Source: Zygnema cylindricum
Lineage: Eukaryota; Streptophyta; Zygnematophyceae; Zygnematales; Zygnemataceae
Length of the DNA: 64,000 nt
Direction of reading: 5' to 3'
Assembly: GCA_037447655.1 (NCBI GenBank)
Contig: JBBHKE010003546.1
Coordinates: forward strand, 62,001 to 126,000
The stretch's first letter is position 1. Each line of letters opens with the position of its first letter. A program made the position numbers and the translations under genes. Of the stretch, positions 27,049-37,198 are shown one piece after another. The notes under the pieces were generated by a model, which ran no database searches, was not told where the DNA came from, and worked only from the letters and a program-made list of their open reading frames with translations.

Positions 27049-27244
27049 TTTTATGGAGGATATTCTTGGAGGAAATGGAAGACATGGCGGAAGGCAGCTG
27101 AGGGAGTGGTGACGTCAGCGGAAGCGGTGGTGACGTTTGGACGAAAGGGAAGAGGGAGGAAATTTGAAGGTACGGAAACGTACAACTATTTTTCACACGC
27201 GGCATATTTTGTTACGGATGCACGAAACTAAATTTTCGGGGGAG

Positions 27245-28437
27245 TGTTGGTTTTTGAAAAGTTAGTTTCGTGCGCACACGACGTTTTGTGCGTGCGCGTG
27301 TTCGCGTGCGTATTTAATTCTCGAAAGTAATGTGGTGGTTCCAATGGTTTGCGGATTGGGGGAGTAGATGTACGAGGAAAATTAAAGGGACGTGAAGAAG
27401 TAATTAAGTGGCGTGGAATGCGTTGAAAAATGGACGGCGGATCGCGAAGCGATCCCATTTGAAATATTTGAAATGTTGAAAATATACGTTGCCCGTACGG
27501 AACGTAATTTGTCAAGCGAAGGACGTGCTTACGGTACGGGCTGGATTTGGAGAGTATTGAACGTACGGAATTGGACTTCAAGTGACGCGAAGAAACATAG
27601 ACGAAAGTGTTGAATGTGTTGGAGAAATGGACGGCGGATCGCGAAGCGATCCGATTATTAACATTCGAAATGATTTAAATTGTACGTCGACCGTACGAAA
27701 CATAATGCGGCGGTCAACATGTGATGAATTGGACGCCACCAGAGCTACAGACGGCAGCGCCGTCAGTTTGGTGAGGGACGCAAAATCGCGTCTATCACAT
27801 GATATTTATTTTGGACGGTCCTGATTCGTTTGACGGAATTCGTACGACGTGTAAATATTTAACAATGTTTTGTCTTGTGTATCTAATTATTAGTGTCTCA
27901 CATTAATAGAGGTAGTTGATTGATTACGTACGGCTGGTATGCCTTCGTACAGTTAGTAGTAAGCTGTAGTGTATATTTGTAGGACTTAGTCATTTCTAGA
28001 CTTAGGATTTTTTTGGACAGAAACTGTTTCTGCTCCTTTTTGGGAATTTCATCTGAGAATTGTTCTCAGTTTTATTGGCAAAACTATCCGAAATTTTGCA
28101 TGTGTGTTCCTCCTTGTGTGGGCAATATTGTAACAAATTTGCAGACCTATTGTGTGTCTGATTTGCTTGGGGCTTTATTGTGAAGTTGGTCATATTTATC
28201 AAAGTTCTGGCAAGCTGTTTTCCTGCAACTTTGACTGAGTGTTATGATTATTCGGTTTGGTATTATTATATGAAATTTGGTTGGAATACTTAGTGGACTA
28301 GGAAGTATGCGGTTGAGAAGTTTCAGCTTGTTTTGGTTTTTCTGTATAATTCTGAGTGGAATCAAAGGAGGCTGTTTTGGGGTAGTCTGTGGTGCTTTCG
28401 AGGGTACATTCATGGCTGAAAAGGGCTATGAACAACA
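27245..28437 (+). repeat. 3' LTR of element B (full length, 1193 bp)
   Basis: It runs from TGTTGGTTTTTGAAAAG to GGCTATGAACAACA. It contains an internal direct duplication (about 27420 and 27610), each copy with the perfect hairpin GGATCGCGAAGCGATCC. The same hairpin recurs at 60851 and, with an altered loop, at 62430, so it is a mark of this LTR family. Confidence 0.85.
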
Positions 28438-28526
28438 AAAACCTGTGCCATCTCCCAAGTTAAAATATTTTAGATAAAAGTGTGGTTTAAAAGAGAAACT
28501 GAAATTAGACTAGAAAATAATGGGAG
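28438..28526 (+). pseudogene. RNase H tail and polypurine tract of a lost copia element
   Basis: Starting directly after the B LTR, the frame KPVPSPKLKYFR-stop matches the last residues of copia Pol (compare MMTKPVPSPK in element E, about 41857). It is followed by GAAAATAATGGGAG, the purine tract of LTR C. Everything upstream of this tail has been deleted at the junction with element B. Confidence 0.7.
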
Positions 28527-28734
28527 TGTTGAAATCACTAGATTTAGGGGAGGTATTTTCTAGGTTTTAATTAGTTAAAATAACTAAAAGAAAAGCACAG
28601 GCAGCCTGCCTCCACCTTCTTTCTCTAGCCCCCATACTTGTTGTAGTCACTGAAGGAGAGAGAGGGCGGTGGATCCATGGCTGCCTCAGCTCCATAGGCA
28701 GGACTAAAGAGTGACCTAAGTCACTCTCAACAAA

Positions 28735-28803
28735 AAGGTTGAGTCTGGTAGGACTTGAACCTCCGACCGGCAGAGCGAGACGTAGCCATAAGCTCTTACC
28801 GGT
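28735..28803 (-). other. tRNA-like block with consensus B-box (LTR C)
   Basis: On the minus strand TAAGAGCTTATGGCTACG is followed by GGAGGTTCAAGTCCTACC, an exact pol III B-box (GGTTCAAGTCC). No matching acceptor stem was found, so it is not a functional tRNA gene. Confidence 0.5.
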
Positions 28804-29203
28804 TTGTTGTAGTAGTTTGTTAGGATACATGGGGTTTGATAGCCATTTGAACATTAGCAACATCATTAATCCGATTAACGGACTAACAAATTAACGACAT
28901 AAGAACTAGTTGGGATTAAGTGCGCACGAAACAAATATACCGAACATTTGTTATTTTGGACGACAAACATTAAAAGCCGATTTGGATTCGACGGCCCGCA
29001 TCATCGCCGGAAATCCCAGAATTTTCGTTTTGGCGGTTTTCGGATGTGACATGACCTGTTGACACGTGGCAAGATATCATTGGGAAACGGGAATCCCGCG
29101 GAGCATGAGGACAAGTCTGAAGGAGACAGACGTCCCCTCCATGGCCTTGTCGTACACGAGCCGTACTGAAAGTACATCGGCCATAGTACCTTTTTGTACT
29201 ATA

Positions 29204-30067
29204 TGTTATTCTGAGACAAGTGCTGGCAATGAAGATGAAGAAGATGCAGCTGTAGTCATCGTATAACAAATCAAAAGAGGAAGCTTCCACAAATACCAAT
29301 GGCTGAATAGAAACTTTGACAGACTATAACTTTTAGATAAACGCCCAAATGGTCCTGAAAATTTACCACAGTGTAGATAACATACAAAGGAACAAACACA
29401 CAAAATTTCAATGAATTCCGCTTTTAGATCTGTGAGATATGCAGAAATGAAATTACATAAAACTGAGTGTACAGTTTTCATATCATTTGTTCCTAATGAA
29501 TCAAATTCACTAAGTCCTACTTCTATACACCGAAACTACACTAAGCTGTACGAAGGCATTCCAGCCGTACATCTAACATTCTAACACAACAAATACTGTG
29601 AGTATACTTGTGTACTGAAGGTATGTCATAAACCACATTCTCAACACTAAACAACTAATTCACTACATACAAAATTCTGTTCTACCAAATATTTACACCA
29701 AAGTTCAAACAACGTAAAGTGATAGTGATCTAGTCTCGCCGATAGTGATCTAGTCACGCCTTGTCAGTATTTGTTGGCAGCGGCTGTCAACCGTCCGATT
29801 AGAGGATTTGGGACCGTAGAATTGACTTCACGAATTCCCGTGGTCCTGCCGAATTTCCGTACGTCCACGGAGGACATACTCACGCATTTCTCTCAAGTGA
29901 CGACGCGTGTCCCAAGTGTGAATGAACCGTGAACTCCCAACTTCACTGTCACACTAATTTTGGTAAGTACTGAACCGAACTCAACCAAAAATAACTTAAG
30001 TCCTGAACAGCTCTCTCTCCCTCACAGCTGAGGCATAGAGAGGACTAAAGCTTTATTAAAAACAACA
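29204..30067 (-). mobile_element. Solo LTR L
   Basis: Bounded by TGTTATTC and AAAACAACA with a perfect 5-bp target duplication CTATA (29199-29203 and 30068-30072). Parts (about 29480-29600) are the reverse complement of element B's LTR, which sets the minus orientation and relates it to the B/J families. Confidence 0.82.
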
Positions 30068-30395
30068 CTATACAGTCTTCTGATTGATTCGTACATCAGT
30101 AGATAGGGGTTGTGAGAGGGGTTTAGGAATTAGAGGATTGAAGAAGTTGCCGCCTCTCTCCCAACAAGCTTATATAAATATTGACATCTTTGCCACTTAA
30201 TAGTTAATTGCTTGGTTGGGCATTTTCAGTGATTCTTTTTGCTCTGGACTCAAGGGAGTCCAAACTGCACACGGGTGCAGTCAGATTGTCTATTTGCCTG
30301 CTTGGTTAGCAGTGAACCAAATTGAAAGAGGGCTAGCCAAAAGCTATCTAGAGGCTTCTTGAATTCAATGATCCAATGGGGGACACAAAATTACA

Positions 30396-30697
30396 AGTCG
30401 GTCGTCTTATCCTATAGTCTAGTACCTGTGCTGGGACATATAGGATTTGATAAACATATAAACAAATACTAGTGGATGAAGTCGATTGACGGAATTATGG
30501 GACTGTAAGATAGATTCAGTTAGGTATTTTGGAGGCGCACAGATAACAAAAAATTTAGGTGTGCGAACACTAAATTTCAACAACGCGAAGTAAAAGTCAG
30601 TTAACATTTAACAGCTCCTATCATGGCCGCCATTGCGGAATGGCCGGCTTGGCTTTTGGTGGCCGCCACATAACTAGACGCCGCATGGCACCCTATT
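30396..30697 (+). repeat. LTR K, left fragment
   Basis: Middle part of a copia LTR (GTCTTATCCTATAGTCTAG, then AGGATTTGATAAAC). It continues after solo LTR D at 31849-31983 and after element I at 55184-55508. Its 5' part is missing. Confidence 0.6.
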
Positions 30698-31843
30698 TGT
30701 TGAATGTTATGTATTTTCTAGGTCTTAATAGGAAAAATAAAAGGAAGAAATAATGCAAAGGCAGTCTGCTTCTCGCTCCACTCTCCAGTCCCCATACTTG
30801 TTGTAGTCTTTGAAGACTGGAGAGAGAGCTAAAACCATGGCTGACTATGCTGTCTAAGGTGACAGAAAACATGCTTCTACTTAGTCTGTACCAAAATGAC
30901 TGCTGACTCCGGGATTTGATCCTGGTACCTAACGTCTGTTAGATTGACCGGTAGGTGACAGCTTTATCCTGTAGACTAGGATCTTTGCTTGGACATATAG
31001 GGTACGATAGGTATTTAAAGAAATACAGGGCAAAGTTTCCATTTAACTAGTAGGACGAAATCTTTGGCATAGAACCCGTTGTACCTTTTATGCCGCATGA
31101 AACAAATGTTACTGACATTTGTTTCGACGGTCCGGATAAAAATGCGATGTGAAATCGATGGCCGTGGTGCAAGCGGGGATTCTGGAAAGGCAGCCTTGGC
31201 GTTTTCGGACGCCGCCACTCCGGATGACACGTGGCGACATCGTTCTTGGTTGCGGGATTTTCGGAGTGCAAGTCAACAAGCTTCGATGTGGCAGATGTCA
31301 CCTGTATGGCTTGTCGTACATCTACCGTACAGAAAGTACACCGGCGCCTATACTTTTCTGTATTGTACAAGGATGTGATTGGCGCCGTACTTCATTAGAA
31401 GGGGTGTTAGAGAGGGAATACGACTTAGAATATTTTGGGTAGGTAGCCGCCTCTCCCAGAGAGCATCTTGTATAAAGGACAAACTATGGCCAGCCATATC
31501 TATCAATTTACTTGACCATTTTTAGTGATTCTTTTTGCTGCGGACTCAGGGGAGTTCAGGCTACACAGGGATGTAGTTGGTCAGAGTTTTTATCTGCCAT
31601 GGTGGCGGTATTTCTAAGGGAAAGTAAAAGTAGGTGAATGAATCCAAATCTCATATTCTATCTTTGCATTTTGTGGTGGAACTGAGCACCCAGAAAGTGT
31701 TATTTCACAGGGGTGAATATATATTGGGGTTTTGACTCTAAAGGGGTCAGTCATTTGGGTTTACATCAACTTGGAGTCGGCACTATCTAGATTAGCTTCT
31801 TGGATCTGCAATTTCTGTGGGCAATGGAGCACACAGAGTTTCA
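30698..31843 (+). mobile_element. Solo LTR D (same LTR family as element F)
   Basis: It runs from TGTTGAATGTTATG to CACACAGAGTTTCA, with a near-perfect 5-bp duplication CTATT/CTATC (30693-30697 and 31844-31848). It includes the U3 hairpin (30757-30850), tRNA-like block (minus, 30905-30985), GTAC palindrome (31329-31365) and TATAAAGG at about 31471. Most of it aligns with F's LTR. Confidence 0.85.
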
Positions 31844-31848
31844 CTATC

Positions 31849-31983
31849 AGTAGTTGGCAGAATTTGTGGGAAATCTAGAGCCAAGTTTAGAGGTGACGGG
31901 CGCCCTCTCCATTGCCATGTTTTACAATGGCCGTACAAGAAATACATCGGCAGTAGACCTTTCGCTACTGTACAGTTATTTTA
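31849..31983 (+). repeat. LTR K, middle fragment
   Basis: The part of LTR K between solo LTR D and element I, containing the GTAC palindrome half (GTACAAGAAATACATCGG) and ending at the target duplication TTTTA. Confidence 0.6.
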
Positions 31984-32242
31984 TGCAACTCTGAGACCTC
32001 CATTGGTACTCAGATCAGGCAGCTTACTATAAGCCTTTAGGATAACCTCAACCTCTTCATCTTTGTATTAGTATAGCTGACACCCTGACAGTATACAGAC
32101 TGACCAAAATACGCCCTTTGGAAGAACTGACTCCCCTGAGTCTGCCCCAAAAAAAATCTTTGAATTTACTCCATGAAGCAGTAAATTATCAATGGTCAAA
32201 GATGACCTTTATACAAGAGCTGCCTGGGAGAGAGGCGGCTAT

Positions 32243-33232
32243 TATTCAAATTAAAGGTATTTTCTATGTTATTTAAATGATTTAAGTAGAAGCAAGAAAA
32301 AGCAGAGGCAGTCTGCTTCTAACTTCTCTCTCTAGCCCCCATACTTGTCGTAGTCACTTAAGGGTGGAGAGGAAGCTAGAGCCATGGCTGCCTATGCTCC
32401 TTCTAGAGTCAGAAGGCAGATCCTTGGTAAACTTACCAAAAGGATTGACGGACCCAAGATTTGATCATGGTACCTACCATCCGTCAAAGTAGCCGTTAGT
32501 CTTACCCTGTAGTCTAAGACCAGTGTTGAAGTATATAGGGTACGAATGCTACTTAAAGATAACAAAATAGAGAAGTTTGATTTACTGACAAACGAACCAC
32601 AATCACACATACACAGTAAAAATAGATATCACCGGAAATGTACTACTTGTATTTTAACGGTTATAAATTAAGGCCGACATCAACCTAACTACGAAGAAAG
32701 AAGTCGGCATCGCGGAATGGTCGATTTGGCGGTTTGCCGTCATAACCACAACGGATGACACGTGGCAGCATGACATTGGATGACGGCATCTTTGGGACAT
32801 ACTATGGCGAACCGAGATATGGCAGGCGTCGTCTTTCTGGCCATGTCATAGAATGACCGTACAGAAAGTACTTCGGACCAAGTACCTTTCTGTACTATAC
32901 AACCAATTGATTGGCTTCGTACATCAGTAGGAGAGGGTTTAGAGAGGGGTTTAGGACTTAGAAAATTAGAGGTAGTTGCCTCTCTCTCATAGAGCTCTTC
33001 TATATAAGGGTCATCTTTGACCATTGATAATTAACTGCTCAGGGGAGCAAATTCAAGGATTCTTTTTGTGGCAGACTCATGGGAGTCAGCCCTTCCAAAG
33101 GGTCGAGCTCGGTAAGTCTGTATTCTGTCATGGTGTCAACAATATTTAGAGAAAGCTTAAAGAATTGAGGTTATCCTAAAGGCTTCTAGCAAGCTGTCTA
33201 CTCTGAGTACCAAAACAGGTCTCAGAGTTGCA
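32243..33232 (+). repeat. 5' LTR of element E
   Basis: It contains in order the U3 hairpin (about 32295-32390), tRNA-like block (minus strand, 32435-32525), GTAC palindrome (32859-32895), TATATAAG (33001-33008) and terminal GAGTTGCA. Where F's LTR has an ATG (CCAATGGAGGTCTC) this copy has CCAAAACAGGTCTC, so the LTR start codon is lost. Confidence 0.85.
32859..32895. promoter_or_regulatory. Conserved GTAC palindrome upstream of LTR TATA (E 5' copy)
   Basis: Arms GTACAGAAAGTACTTCGG and CCAAGTACCTTTCTGTAC form an almost perfect palindrome about 105 bp upstream of TATATAAG. Equivalent palindromes with matched changes in both arms occur in all LTRs of the group (for example F: GTACATAAAGTAC / GTACTTTTATGTAC). 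Confidence 0.6.
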
Positions 33233-33245
33233 GGTTATGGGCCCA
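33233..33245 (+). other. Primer-binding site, element E
   Basis: GGTTATGGGCCCA directly after the 5' LTR, as in B, F, I and O. Confidence 0.8.
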
Positions 33246-36200
33246 CCCTCTAGGGTGCCCTTATTTATGGGACTGGGTTCATCTACTAGGAGTGTATGAT
33301 GATGGGAGCCCTATGTGAGAAAAGATTTTGGAGAATAGTGAGTGGGCGAGTGAAGCGCCCATCTGGTCCTGCTATTCCTCCATGGTTTGGAGCAAGTAGA
33401 TTTGGTAGGAAACTAGATCCACCGTCATCAGAGGAATCAGAATACGGAGAAAGCATCGTGATGGAAAAAGGGAAATAAAAAGAGAAAACCACACCTATAG
33501 CAACCGGATCTGCTTTCATGTCTCCTATTCCGAGGGATGAGGAGATTGATATCGATGCCTGGGACTACAACAACATGGCAGCTAAGCATTTTGTCCTCCG
33601 TCATCTCACACAAGGACTCGCAGGCCCTCATTTGCAGGTGGAAAGGGCATTCGATCTGTGGGATGCACTTATAGAAATGTACTGTAGCGGTACTATTTAG
33701 GAACAGAAGCTACCAGACTAAAGGATCAATGGATACTTTCACAAAGGAGAGAAGATGCTAAATTTCTGCAATGAGCTGGCTATACTCTTCATGGAGTTAG
33801 AATGTGCCGGAAAAGTATAACCCGAGAAGGCAAAGGTACACTACTTACTCATGAAACTACCTGATGAGTAGGAGAACATTGTAAACCACGTACAAGATTT
33901 ACCTGACTCCAGGTGGATATGGAATTCAGTAGTTGGTATGACTCTCGTCCGAGAGAATACAATCAAAATCCAGAAGGGAGTTAAGAATGGACAAGCCTTG
34001 GCGGCTGGAGCGAGTTGGAGAAACAAAGATTCACGGAAACCCCTTGGAAGTCATGGAGAGGAAGACCTCAAAAATCAATCTTATGAATCCGGAACAAGGG
34101 GACCAAAGGGGCTTTGTTATTTCTGTAAGAAACTCGGGCATTACATGGCAGAATGTACCAAACTGACTGAGCTTTGGATAAAAGAGGGGCAGACCGGGGG
34201 TCAAACACGAGGGAAGAAAAATGCACTTGTCACACAGGTACTCCAGGAGGAATCCGATGAGGAGGCTGACGAACCTTTTTTGGATAAGGAGTTGGAGGCA
34301 AAAACAGAAGTCGAAATTCCATGAAAGCAGAAATGTGCTTTCGGTGGAGTGAAAGGTGAAGGAGGTTGGATTGTGGATTCACGTGCATCCATGCACATGT
34401 GCAAAGATAAGCATATGTTTATTAAGCTGAGAAAGATCCCTACAATAGAGATTGAATATGGGGATGGGAGGGTAGTGACCAGTACTTATGTAGGATTGGT
34501 AGATCTGAAAGTCGTAGTGGAGGGAAAAACCTCAATAGTTACGTTCTTCGATGTATTGTTTATTCCGGAGTTAAACAAAAATCTTATCTCTACGTCTGTA
34601 TTAGATGATAAAGGATTTGAAACTAGCACCAGAAAAAGAGTCTTTACAACTAGCTTTGAGGAAGATGTGTATTTCACTCCTTAGAAAGGTAGCCAAAGAA
34701 TCTTCAGGCTTGCTTTAAGTAATGAGAAACTCAAACTTTACTATGCTGGTATCAATGATATTATGATGTGGCATAAGAGACTTGGCAGGTGAATCTAAAA
34801 AAGCTAAGAGAAATGAAAAAGTTGGGAGTAGTTGAAGGGATACGCTTTGGGGAAAATGATAATGTGAGTGATTGCAATGGGTGTGCTCAAGGTAAAGCAC
34901 ACACATTACCATTCCCAAAGGAAGCAAATTATAAAAGAGAAAAAGTTCTTGATTTGGAACACACAGACATTTGGGGACCGGCGAGAGTGCCATCACCCGG
35001 AGGCAAAAGATTTATGCTAACTATTATTGATGATTGGTCCCAGTACTCCCGGGTATACTTTCTGAAAAATAATCATAAACTCCGGAGTATTTCAAACAGT
35101 ATAAGGCATAGGTCGAGAAACTTCACGATACCTCAATAAAGAGAGTAAGAAGTGACAATCGAGGGGAATATACCTCCAATCAGTTTGAGGAGTTCTTAAG
35201 GGAGTATGGTATTCAACCTCAAAAGACAGTTCTAGAAAACCCGAAACAGAAAAGTGTTGCCGAGAGATTGAATAGGACACTAAATGATAGTGCCCGGAGT
35301 ATGTTGTCAGATAAAAGGATAGGAAAAAGATTTTGGGCAGAAGCTATGAATTGTGCTAATTATTTGAGAAAAAGAGTTCTAACTTCATCGGTGAAAGGCC
35401 AAACTCCATATGAGAAATGGACCGACCGAAAACCAGATCTATTTCACTTAAAGGTTTTCGGTAGTAAAGTCTTCAGTTTAGATACGGATAAATCAAACTA
35501 GAAACTAGATCCTAAAGGGAAACCCGGATACTTGCTAGGATATGATGAGGATGTAAAAGGGTATAGAGTGTATGATCAAAAGAGAGAAGATATAATTTTA
35601 GTAAAACATCTGGTAGCTATGGATGAAGGGAAGTCGGTAGATCCATTTAAATCCTCAAAATCAGTCAAAATCAGAGTTGAGTCATAAATTCTGATGACTT
35701 TCATCTCCCTAACTATCTAGGTTTTCAATAACAAGATACTCTTGCAGCTTTGGATGATATCCTTACAAATTCAAATCAGACAGAGAAAGACTTGAACTTG
35801 GAAACACCAATGACACAAGCGGAAGACGTGGTGGAAACGGATATGGATCCGAGGGACAGGGGAGAAGCCATGGTGAATCGAAAGAGTCCACGAGAACCAT
35901 CTATTCCAGCCGCAGATTTTGAGGGAGGGAGAAGAAGCAGCAAAAGGCTTCAAGAGAAACAAGTTAATAACAAGGTAACTAAACTATCTCATGAAACTCT
36001 GAGACCTCCATTGGCCCTCAGAGTATGCAGATCCAAAAGAAGCTAATCTAGATAGTGCCGACTCCAAGTTAATATAAACCCAAGTGACTGACCCCTTGAC
36101 AGTCAGAACCCCAATATAGATTCACCCCTGTGAAATAACACTTTCTGTGTGCTCAGTTCCACCACAGAATGCAAAGTTAGAATATGAGATTTGGACACAT

Positions 36201-36360
36201 TCACCCACTTTGACTTTCCCTTAGAAATACAGCCACCCTGGCAGACAAAAACTCTGACCGACTACACCCCTGTGTAGCCTAGACTCCCCTGAGTCCGCAG
36301 CAAAAAGAATCACTGAAAATGGTCAAGTAAATTGATAGTTATGGCTGGCCAAAGTTTGCC

Positions 36361-36367
36361 ATTTATA
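36361..36367 (-). promoter_or_regulatory. TATA box in F-type LTR
   Basis: TATAAAT on the minus strand after GAGCACCCTG. The same position is TATAAAAG in E (42700) and TATAAAGG in D (31471), so it is the likely pol II promoter of the family. U3 upstream includes the hairpin and GTAC palindrome; R should begin about 30 bp downstream. Confidence 0.65.
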
Positions 36368-36899
36368 CAGGGTGCTCTCTGGGAGAGGCAGCTGCCTACC
36401 CAAAATTTATCTAAGTCCTATTCCCTCTCTAAAACTCTATCTACTGAAATACGGCACCAATCAAATTACTGTATTGTACATAAAAGTACAGGTGCCGGTG
36501 TACTTTATGTACGGCCATTGTACGACATTGCAAAAATGTCGACACGTGTCATATCCGGATTTGTTCCCGTAATCTCCGGAGTTGCCGCAATCCAATGTAG
36601 TGTTACCACGTGTCACTTAATGTGGCGGTGATCGCAAACCGCCAAAATCGTACGCCGCGATCTCGGCATCTTTCGCGGCCGTCCGATCAAATTTGGATTT
36701 CAATCGTGGCCGTCATAAATACCTGCGCGGTATTCTTTCCGGCGTCAAACAAACCGCGCGGTATTTATTTCGTAATCGTACCGTACGTCGTACTTTCCAC
36801 AACTGTTTCTATGCAGTATGCATATAGTTCTAGTTAAATGAATTATTCTTATAGTAACTATTTAAATAAATATCATACCTCATAATATCTAATACAATT

Positions 36900-36985
36900 A
36901 AGACTATCTGGATAAGACTACCGGCTATTGTCGGTTTGACAAGTGGCAGGTACCAGGATCAAATCCTAGACCTGGCAAAACTATC
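36900..36985 (+). other. tRNA-like module (F 3' LTR copy)
   Basis: On the strand opposite to the element: GATAAGACTACCGGC, then GGTACCAGGATCAAATCCT, which forms a T-arm-like hairpin with 7-nt loop ATCAAAT and resembles a B-box. There is no full cloverleaf, so it is not a tRNA gene. Confidence 0.5.
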
Positions 36986-37029
36986 TTTTACAGAAAACCC
37001 CCTATAAAACAACTGTCTGTCTCCCTCTA

Positions 37030-37121
37030 GACAGCACAGGCAGCCATGGCTAACTCCTCCTTCAGTCTTCAGTGACTGCGACAAGTGTGGGGACTTGAGG
37101 AGGAGTTAGAGGCAGGCTGTC
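37030..37121. other. U3 hairpin with conserved loop (F 3' LTR copy)
   Basis: Arms CTAACTCCTCCTTCAGTC and GACTTGAGGAGGAGTTAG pair at 16 of 18 positions; an outer arm GACAGC/GCTGTC adds to them. The loop CAGTGACTGCGACAAGTGTG is shared with all other LTRs here while the arms vary. Confidence 0.72.
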
Positions 37122-37198
37122 AATATCTACTATTTTGCTTTTTATTTTGCAATCTCTAGACCTAGAAAATACTTGAATTCCAACACTCCCCTTATTTT

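Larger units (their letters stand above)
25221..28437 (+). mobile_element. Gag-only copia-type element B (TR-GAG-like)
   Basis: LTR pair 25221-25796 and 27245-28437, with PBS GGTTATGGGCCCA at 25797 and a purine tract TTTTCGGGGGAG at 27233-27244. The roughly 1.45-kb interior encodes only a Gag-like protein, with no protease, integrase, reverse transcriptase or RNase H. The 5' LTR lacks about 620 bp that the 3' LTR has (missing between AAAATTAAAGG and TTTTTGGACAG). Flanks GAAAT and AAACC do not match. The right side abuts the tail of another element, so a deletion or recombination has removed the original right flank. Confidence 0.8.
28527..30395 (+). repeat. LTR C, 3' LTR of a mostly deleted element, split by solo LTR L
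   Basis: It begins TGTTGAAATCACTAG and ends GGACACAAAATTACA. Segments 28527-29203 and 30073-30395 join across insertion L. Segment 1 holds the U3 hairpin (28600-28690) and the tRNA-like block with a perfect B-box GGTTCAAGTCC (minus strand, about 28750). Segment 2 holds TATATAAA at about 30173. Confidence 0.75.
35992..37185 (-). repeat. 3' LTR of element F
   Basis: Same length as the 5' copy, with four differences seen. The TATA box TATAAAT is at 36361-36367. Confidence 0.92.

Noticed and set aside
36900-36985. Genuine tRNA gene in the LTRs
   Set aside because: T-arm and B-box-like parts are present, but no complete cloverleaf, anticodon arm or acceptor stem of tRNA geometry can be drawn.
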